Assembly: GCA_003457075.1 (NCBI GenBank)
Contig: DMIY01000122.1
Coordinates: 1-10,511 of the forward strand
DNA length: 10,511 nt
Direction of reading: 5' to 3'
Source of the DNA: Desulfotomaculum sp.
GTDB taxonomy: Bacteria > Bacillota > Desulfotomaculia > Desulfotomaculales > Nap2-2B
The translations under genes and the position numbers were made by a program. Shown piece by piece: positions 6,323 through 10,511 of the stretch. The notes beneath the pieces are model-generated. The model did not search any database. It was not told the DNA's origin and saw only the letters and a list, made by a program, of their open reading frames with translations. How positions within the stretch are numbered: the first letter of the stretch is position 1; each line of letters starts with the position of its first letter.

Positions 6323-7210
6323 GTGCACAAAAAGTATGTTGAAATATCCGGTCGAATGATCTCTTTCACCTGCGCTGCTTTGGTAATCTTTCTAACCGTA
6401 GCCATAGTTTATTTCATCAGTGTTAAAGGCTTCTCCACGTTTATCGTAAATGGCGTTAGCCTCAAAGAATTCTTTTTGGGCACAGAATGGTGGCCAGACC
6501 GTCCAATCGAACAGGGAGGACCAAAAGTAGGAGCGGCGCCTTTCATTTTAGGGTCACTTATTGTTTCACTGCTGGCCGTCTTTGTAAGCACACCTTTAAG
6601 CATTATCGTAGCAGTATTCATGACAGAAATTGCCCCCGGCTGGGGACAAAGAATAATTCAGCCGGCAATTGAATTGCTGGCTGGAATTCCTTCTGTAGTA
6701 TACGGGTACATAGGTTTAAGCGTGCTGGTTCCTCTGATCCGGAATCAGATTGGAGGAAACGGGTTTAGTATACTGGCAGGCTTTCTGGTTTTATCGGTAA
6801 TGATCCTGCCCACCATAATCAGCGTTAGTACGGATAGCTTACGTGCCCTCCCCGGTCAGTGGAAAGAGGCGGCTTTTGCCCTTGGATCCACCCGCTGGCA
6901 AACCATCCGCCTGGTACTGATACCGGCCGCCCGCTCGGGATTGATTACCGGCATTGTACTGGGTCTGTCCCGGGCTTTTGGGGAAGCTCTGGCAGTACAA
7001 ATGGTAATTGGAAATACGCGCCGCATACCTACATCCATTCTGGACCCGATTATTACTTTAACCAGCGCCATTACCATGGACATGGGCTACACCATAACAG
7101 GTTCCCTGTGGAACAACAGCCTGTGGTCGATGGCCATGATTTTACTGTTAATGTCCTTCTTCTTTATTTTAATAATCCGCTTCGCAAGCAAGAGGGGGGT
7201 CGTACATTGA
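6323..7210 (+). CDS. pstC: Phosphate ABC transporter permease PstC
   Basis: This polytopic inner-membrane permease of about 295 residues forms the phosphate channel with PstA. The first membrane segment covers roughly residues 12-33, followed by an extracytoplasmic stretch with the typical FLGTEWWPD sequence, then five more hydrophobic segments. The coupling-helix EAA loop reads EAAFALGSTRWQTIRLVLIP, which contacts the ATPase, followed by GEALAVQMVIGN. Two starts are possible: TTG at 6314, only two bases after AAGGAG (6306-6311), or GTG at 6323, eleven bases after it. I prefer 6323 for spacing, with modest certainty; the difference is three residues. The 3' end overlaps pstA by four bases. 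Confidence 0.95.
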   Translation: MHKKYVEISGRMISFTCAALVIFLTVAIVYFISVKGFSTFIVNGVSLKEFFLGTEWWPDRPIEQGGPKVGAAPFILGSLIVSLLAVFVSTPLSIIVAVFMTEIAPGWGQRIIQPAIELLAGIPSVVYGYIGLSVLVPLIRNQIGGNGFSILAGFLVLSVMILPTIISVSTDSLRALPGQWKEAAFALGSTRWQTIRLVLIPAARSGLITGIVLGLSRAFGEALAVQMVIGNTRRIPTSILDPIITLTSAITMDMGYTITGSLWNNSLWSMAMILLLMSFFFILIIRFASKRGVVH

Positions 7211-8091
7211 ATGCCCGGCTGGCTGATAAACTGGCTACACTGATGTTCTGGGTAGGAGCGGGTATTGTATTATTCATTTTGTTTTTTTTATTGATTTATA
7301 TTTTCCTGCACGGACTGAATACCATTAACTGGCATTTTCTTACCTCTCCACCGCAAACTATCAGGGTAGGGGGAGGGATAGGACCGCAATTTTTCAATTC
7401 CTTTTACCTGCTTATCCTGACCATGTTAATCACCGCTCCCGTTGGTTTGCTGGCGGGGATCTATCTGGCCGAATACGCCAGACAAGGACGAACCATCGAA
7501 GCAATCCGCCTGAGTATTGAAACCCTCACCTCCTTGCCATCCATCGTGGTTGGATTGTTTGGTTTATTGGTTTTCGTAAATATGACAGGCTGGGGGTATT
7601 CCTTAATGTCCGGAGCACTGGCCTTATCGGTCATCAACCTGCCTTTAATGGTTCGTATTTCCGAAGAAGCTATCAGAAGTGTACCGTCAGAATCGCGGGA
7701 GGCCAGTTTCTCCCTGGGAGCCACACGCTGGCAAACCGTCTGGAGGGTAGTCCTGCCTTCCGCCCTTCCTGGTCTGATTACCGGCGGCATTATTGCTGCT
7801 GGTAGAGTATTTGGCGAAGCGGCAGCCCTTCTTTACACCGCAGGTATGAGCAGTCCCAACTTGAATTTTAGCAACTGGAATATTACCGACCCTACTTCTC
7901 CTTTGAATCCATTTCGTCCTGCAGAAACCCTGGCAGTACACATCTGGAAAATAAATTCGGAAGGGTTAATCCCGGATATCAGGCGGGTGGCTGATGGTGC
8001 AGCAGCCGTGCTGGTACTGGTAGTACTAACCTTCAACATCAGTGCGCGCTGGTTGGGCCGCTATATTTACCGTCGACTGACTGCTACTTAA
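7207..8091 (+). CDS. pstA: Phosphate ABC transporter permease PstA
   Basis: This 294-residue permease partner of PstC has a first membrane segment at about residues 12-34 and five more. The EAA loop begins EASFSLGATRWQTVWRVVLP and is followed by GRVFGEAAALLYTAG, diagnostic for PstA. The frame stays open far upstream inside pstC, but the true start is TTG at 7207, in a TTGA overlap with the pstC stop and preceded by a GAGGGGGG site. Stop-start overlap indicates translational coupling and equal stoichiometry with PstC. The gene is followed directly by a strong terminator, with no pstB or phoU, although these normally come next. A functional transporter therefore needs an ATPase encoded elsewhere. 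Confidence 0.95.
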   Translation: MNARLADKLATLMFWVGAGIVLFILFFLLIYIFLHGLNTINWHFLTSPPQTIRVGGGIGPQFFNSFYLLILTMLITAPVGLLAGIYLAEYARQGRTIEAIRLSIETLTSLPSIVVGLFGLLVFVNMTGWGYSLMSGALALSVINLPLMVRISEEAIRSVPSESREASFSLGATRWQTVWRVVLPSALPGLITGGIIAAGRVFGEAAALLYTAGMSSPNLNFSNWNITDPTSPLNPFRPAETLAVHIWKINSEGLIPDIRRVADGAAAVLVLVVLTFNISARWLGRYIYRRLTAT

Positions 8092-8126
8092 AAAATAAGC
8101 CCACTACATCCTTCTTTATAAATCAT

Positions 8127-8172
8127 AAATCTTAGGGTTGCCAGAAAAAACCTGGCAACCCTAAGATTTTTC
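8127..8172 (+). terminator. Strong Rho-independent terminator after pstA
   Basis: A perfect 18-bp stem, AAATCTTAGGGTTGCCAG (8127-8144) and its exact complement (8152-8169), has a 7-base AAAAAAC loop and ends in a T-run. The 5' arm begins with A's and the 3' arm ends in T's, so it could also work in reverse. It ends the pst operon 35 bases after the pstA stop. Confidence 0.93.
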
Positions 8173-8174
8173 TC

Positions 8175-8330
8175 TAGATGAATTGTTCCTGCTGACGTTT
8201 GGCTCATCTATTTTCCCTTTCACCTGTCAGTTTAGTCATTTGAAGGAGTAAATAATGATTTTTGACTAATCAAAGGATAGAATGAACAAAAGAGATGGCG
8301 CTCTTAACCACGTGTGAGGAAAAAAGATGA
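8175..8330 (+). other. Intergenic leader with tiny ORFs carrying ribosome-binding sites
   Basis: No conventional gene is present. AAGGAG (8243-8248) precedes ATG ATT TTT GAC TAA (8255-8269), a four-residue ORF. AAGGA (8273-8277) precedes an 11-residue ORF (8282-8317, MNKRDGALNHV). The stop codon of the latter overlaps GAGGA (8316-8320), the ribosome-binding site of the Cys-rich gene that follows. This looks like a coupled leader, but could be chance. I see no convincing promoter. Confidence 0.35.
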
Positions 8331-8495
8331 ATGATTAGACCTGACGAAAAGAAACATAAGTTAATTTCTAAAATGTGTATGCTTGAGAAAAATAAAGTTT
8401 GTGATAACTGTTGCGAATGTTATATTTGCAGCATAAATTCATCCAAGCTATGTGACAACTGCGGAGAGTGTTTGGAGTCAAAAGATCAACAATAA
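8331..8495 (+). CDS. Small Cys-rich protein with duplicated CDNCxEC motif
   Basis: This 54-residue ORF has nine cysteines. Two copies of the same motif, CDNCCEC (residues 24-30) and CDNCGEC (41-47), lie 17 residues apart, with an extra Cys33 after the first and Cys16 before it. The pattern suggests a zinc knuckle or a small Fe-S or metal-binding protein. The N-terminal 14 residues are Lys-rich (DEKKHK). An in-frame TGA directly before the ATG fixes the earliest start, and GAGGA at 8316-8320 gives ten-base spacing. The two motif copies are written with different synonymous codons (TGT GAT AAC TGT versus TGT GAC AAC TGC), which suggests an old duplication kept by selection on the protein. It stands alone between a terminator and a convergent operon. 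I do not recognise a named family; binding partner and role are unknown. Confidence 0.7.
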   Translation: MIRPDEKKHKLISKMCMLEKNKVCDNCCECYICSINSSKLCDNCGECLESKDQQ

Positions 8496-8623
8496 GAAGG
8501 AGGACGTTTTTATTTATTGGTTCCCATAATAGATATTATGTAAACTAACTTATTTAAACCCCCCCCCTCTTAAAATACCCGACGGACCTGTTGAGAAAGG
8601 TGACTGAGTAGCTTATTGCTATG
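8496..8623. other. Convergent intergenic region with orphan ribosome-binding site and C9 run
   Basis: A near-perfect AAGGAGG (8497-8503) directly follows the Cys-rich gene stop, but the only start nearby (TTG 8517) opens an eight-codon ORF ending at 8543. A run of nine C lies at 8559-8567. A 5-bp GTAGC/GCTAC inverted repeat (about 8610-8627) lies at the 3' end of the minus-strand operon and is too weak to call a terminator. Confidence 0.5.
8559..8567. repeat. Homopolymer run of nine C
   Basis: Nine consecutive C residues in an AT-rich intergenic context, preceded by TTTAAA and followed by TCTTAAAA. It is outside any supported gene. Such runs slip during replication and are also a common place for sequencing length errors. 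Confidence 0.9.
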
Positions 8624-9760
8624 CTACCTATCGATCAGCTTCTGGTAGCTGTCCACAAGACTTAATGCACAGTTCCGGGCAGAGATTTTTTCAGCATTCT
8701 TCCTGGCTTTTTCACTAAAGCTTTTCCTCAACTCATCATCAGACAACAGCAAAAGAATCTTTTTTATAAAAGAATCATGGCTTAACTCGGTTAAAAACCC
8801 GTCTTCACCATCTGCAACCATCTCGCTGACGCCGTATGCCTTAACGGCGACTACGGGCAAGCCTGCTGCTTTAGCTTCTGCAATCACCAGGCCCTGAGTC
8901 TCGGTCACCGAAGCAAATACAAATAAGTCGGCTCCTGCGTAATACTTAGCCACCTCATCTTTTGGCCTTTTGCCCGCAAAGAAGACTCTGCCCCATAAAT
9001 CCTGTTTTCTTACACGGCGCTTTAACGGTTCTTCCTCGGGGCCGCCTCCCACCAGCACCAGCCTTGCCCTGGGAAATTCAACGGCAATCCTTCGAAAAGA
9101 TTCCACCAGAAACGTTATGTTTTTTTCCTGGCCTAACCGGCCTACAAAAAGAAGTACTTTATCCTCCTCTGGAATATCATACTGCCGCTTCAGCCATCCC
9201 CTGTCCGGGTATGAAAATTCCTCTATTTTTATCCCGGTGGGAATGGTTTTGATTGACACATAAACTCCTATTTTTCTAAGATAGTCGCCAATAACTGCCG
9301 TAGGAACTATTACCAAATCGCAGCGATTACAAAAATTACGTGAAATAAGCCTGGTGATTTTTTTGGTAATATTTTGAGCAAAAGGAACATAGTGGACATA
9401 CTCCTCATAAAGAGTATGAAAGGTAAATACCAGCGGTATGTTTAAGCGCCGGGCACAGGCAACTCCTACCCTACCCAGCATGAAAGGCGAATGAACATGG
9501 ATAACCTCCGGGCGCCACTTACCCAGAACAACCCTTAATTGTGGAGAAAAAGGTAAGGCCAGGGCAAAATCCCGGTTGGTCGGGGCCGGAATGGATGGAA
9601 AACGGAAGACCTGCTGCTCCTGCCGGCAACCAGGGTAGCCGGGTGCAAAAACATATAGCTCGTGGTCCATGGTGACTAATTCCTCTTTAAATGTCTCAAT
9701 CGAATGTACCACGCCGCTGGTATAAGGAAGATAGCTATCTGTAAAGATACCCACTCTCAC
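8624..9760 (-). CDS. GT4-family glycosyltransferase (GT-B fold)
   Basis: This 378-residue protein is a retaining sugar transferase. The N-terminal Rossmann domain starts MRVGIFTDSYLPYTSGV, with the glycine-containing acceptor-side loop, and includes HVHSPFMLG and FTFHTLYEEYVHY (about 112-124). The second domain begins near LLFVGRLGQEKN (203-214) and has the nucleotide-sugar E-x7-E pair Glu287 and Glu295 in ETQGLVIAE. The N-terminal pattern resembles diacylglycerol glucosyltransferases and PimB/PimC-like mannosyltransferases acting on membrane lipids. A lipid acceptor is plausible, but neither donor nor acceptor can be fixed from sequence. The start is GTG (complement of 9758-9760), overlapping the upstream stop as GTGA, so translation is coupled to the membrane-anchored protein before it. 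No membrane segment is visible, so it is cytoplasmic or peripheral. Confidence 0.93.
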   Translation of the reverse strand: MRVGIFTDSYLPYTSGVVHSIETFKEELVTMDHELYVFAPGYPGCRQEQQVFRFPSIPAPTNRDFALALPFSPQLRVVLGKWRPEVIHVHSPFMLGRVGVACARRLNIPLVFTFHTLYEEYVHYVPFAQNITKKITRLISRNFCNRCDLVIVPTAVIGDYLRKIGVYVSIKTIPTGIKIEEFSYPDRGWLKRQYDIPEEDKVLLFVGRLGQEKNITFLVESFRRIAVEFPRARLVLVGGGPEEEPLKRRVRKQDLWGRVFFAGKRPKDEVAKYYAGADLFVFASVTETQGLVIAEAKAAGLPVVAVKAYGVSEMVADGEDGFLTELSHDSFIKKILLLLSDDELRKSFSEKARKNAEKISARNCALSLVDSYQKLIDR

Positions 9761-10293
9761 CTGCTTTCCATCCTTTCGCTGCTAACCGGCCAGTGATACT
9801 CTGCAGAAAAGATACGCCATCCCTGTCTTGTTTTTTCCAAAACGTATTCAGCCTCCCCTTCCTCACTTTCACCGGTGACTAGATCAGTATCCTTTAAAAC
9901 GGTACCTACTCCTGCTCGCTTGCCGGTTTGCCACAGCACTTCCATTCTGACTAAAGAAACCTGCCAGTACCAATCAGTAGGCTTACGAATAAACTCCCAG
10001 GCGCTAAAACTTAGTTCATCCAATAAAGGACCCGTATAATAGCGCGATAAATTTTTCCTTACCTCCTCCTTGCTTTTAGAATTCCACCAACTGTTATCCC
10101 CTACCCCACCTTTTATAATTTCTGACAATTCTTCCTTTAATGCCGGTTCGTCATCCTTCCCTGGAAGAACCTTACTCATGCATAACCCCGTAACAAAGAA
10201 ACATAGTAAAAATGCAGTAAACCAAACAAAAAAACTCTTTTTACAAAATCTACAAAAAATACCCCCGGCTCTTTTTATAAACAGTTGACGCAT
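9757..10293 (-). CDS. Membrane-anchored protein of unknown function
   Basis: This 178-residue protein has a basic, Cys-containing N-terminus (residues 1-19, with two cysteines three apart) and one hydrophobic segment at about 20-38. By the positive-inside rule, the remaining ~135 residues should face outward. The segment does not end in a valid lipobox (VTGLC), so lipidation is unlikely. The soluble part is rich in Trp and Tyr (NSWWNSK, TDWYWQVSL) and ends with a strand-like EYVLEKTRQGWRIFSAEYHW, which resembles the last strands of NTF2-like domains; that fold is a guess. I do not recognise the family. It is the first gene of a two-gene operon, coupled through a GTGA overlap to the glycosyltransferase. 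The ATG follows GAGG with about ten-base spacing, and that site may be hidden in a leader hairpin. Confidence 0.8.
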   Translation of the reverse strand: MRQLFIKRAGGIFCRFCKKSFFVWFTAFLLCFFVTGLCMSKVLPGKDDEPALKEELSEIIKGGVGDNSWWNSKSKEEVRKNLSRYYTGPLLDELSFSAWEFIRKPTDWYWQVSLVRMEVLWQTGKRAGVGTVLKDTDLVTGESEEGEAEYVLEKTRQGWRIFSAEYHWPVSSERMESR

Positions 10294-10301
10294 GTTTTAA
10301 T

Positions 10302-10349
10302 CTACCTCGCAGTTTTTTTAAATAAATAACATATACGACGGCGAGGCAG
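10302..10349 (-). promoter_or_regulatory. Leader hairpin overlapping the ribosome-binding site of the minus-strand operon
   Basis: Read on the minus strand, CTGCCTCGC (complement of 10341-10349) can pair with GCGAGGTAG (complement of 10302-10310) over nine positions, with a single G-U pair and a 30-base AU-rich loop. The second arm contains the GAGG ribosome-binding site of the gene starting at 10293, so pairing would block initiation. Single-site prediction by eye only. Confidence 0.45.
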
Positions 10350-10511
10350 CTTTATCCTTGTAAAAATATGGTAAGATTATGGCATATTAAAAAGGAGATT
10401 CGCTTATTCAGTACAATTATGTACCATTTTTCTTTCCTTTCTTAACACGATTTTTCCTGTCTTCTTTTCCTGGCAATAGTATCATTTTATGTAACTACTC
10501 AGGTTCATAGG
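10350..10511. other. Terminal intergenic segment, no supported gene
   Basis: AAAAAGGAG at about 10388-10396 (+) is not followed by a usable ATG, GTG or TTG ORF of reasonable length. A short inverted repeat GTACA-ATTA-TGTAC lies at 10411-10424. On the minus strand a 22-residue, Lys/Arg-rich ORF (10417-10485) starts in an ATGA overlap with a possible ORF end entering from outside the window. Neither is strong enough to call as a gene. Confidence 0.4.

Noticed and set aside
6859..7206. Upstream extension of the pstA frame
   Set aside because: This part is the wrong frame of pstC (EAA-loop region) and has no membrane-protein character. The TTGA overlap start at 7207 fits PstA length.
8609..8628. 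GTAGC/GCTAC inverted repeat as terminator of the minus-strand operon
   Set aside because: Only five base pairs, a ten-base loop, no T-run, and it overlaps the coding end.
8962..9263. Plus-strand ORFs of 96-97 codons opposite the glycosyltransferase
   Set aside because: Two overlapping frames antisense to a clear GT4 gene, with low-complexity Pro/Ser-rich translations and no convincing ribosome-binding site.
10351..10386. Plus-strand promoter-like TTGTAA ... TAAGAT
   Set aside because: Spacing between the hexamers is too short and no gene follows in the window.
10417..10485. Minus-strand 22-residue basic ORF
   Set aside because: It has an ATGA overlap with a possible incoming ORF end, but it is too short, lysine-rich by AT composition, and without a convincing ribosome-binding site.
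1..10511. CRISPR array, tRNA, rRNA or insertion sequence
   Set aside because: No regularly spaced repeats, cloverleaf-like sequence, transposase motif or terminal inverted repeats were seen on either strand.

Overview
The window looks like a low-to-medium GC, strictly anaerobic Firmicute, probably a clostridial or Peptococcaceae-type bacterium. This is inferred from strong AAGGAGG ribosome-binding sites, frequent TTG/GTG starts, TTAACA-type Pho boxes, a lipoprotein PstS, and oxygen-sensitive BadF/BcrA-type ATPases. Nothing in the window fixes the species.

Positions 1-5200 (+ strand) hold the 3' part of a catabolic acyl-CoA operon. It contains the end of a BcrA/HgdC-type Fe-S ATPase, a complete BcrD/BadG-like ATPase, a MaoC-type (R)-enoyl-CoA hydratase, a MeaB/ArgK G-protein chaperone, the catalytic subunit of a coenzyme B12-dependent acyl-CoA mutase, and its separate cobalamin-binding subunit. 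A perfect-stem hairpin ends the operon. The mutase keeps the family scaffold but differs from methylmalonyl-CoA mutase at the positions that matter most: Tyr89 to Leu, His244 to Asn, and, on the B12 subunit, Lys604 to Ile and DxHxxG to ExHxxG. Arg207 is kept. Together with ATP-driven dehydratase/reductase parts and a hydratase, this suggests a carbon-skeleton rearrangement on a substrate other than ordinary methylmalonyl-CoA. It is the best candidate for an undescribed system here.

Positions 5210-8175 (+ strand) are a phosphate-uptake operon, pstS-pstC-pstA, with a Pho-box-like promoter, a hairpin between pstS and pstC, and a very strong terminator directly after pstA. The ATPase gene pstB and the regulator phoU are absent from the window, so the transporter must obtain its ATPase from elsewhere.

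Positions 8176-8623 are mostly intergenic. They hold a 54-residue protein with a duplicated CDNCxEC metal-binding motif, preceded by a chain of tiny ORFs with ribosome-binding sites and followed by an orphan ribosome-binding site and a run of nine C.

Positions 8624-10350 (- strand) hold a two-gene operon: a membrane-anchored protein of unknown function, translationally coupled by a GTGA overlap to a GT4-family glycosyltransferase. A predicted hairpin in its leader could hide the first gene's ribosome-binding site. The last ~160 bases hold no gene I can support.
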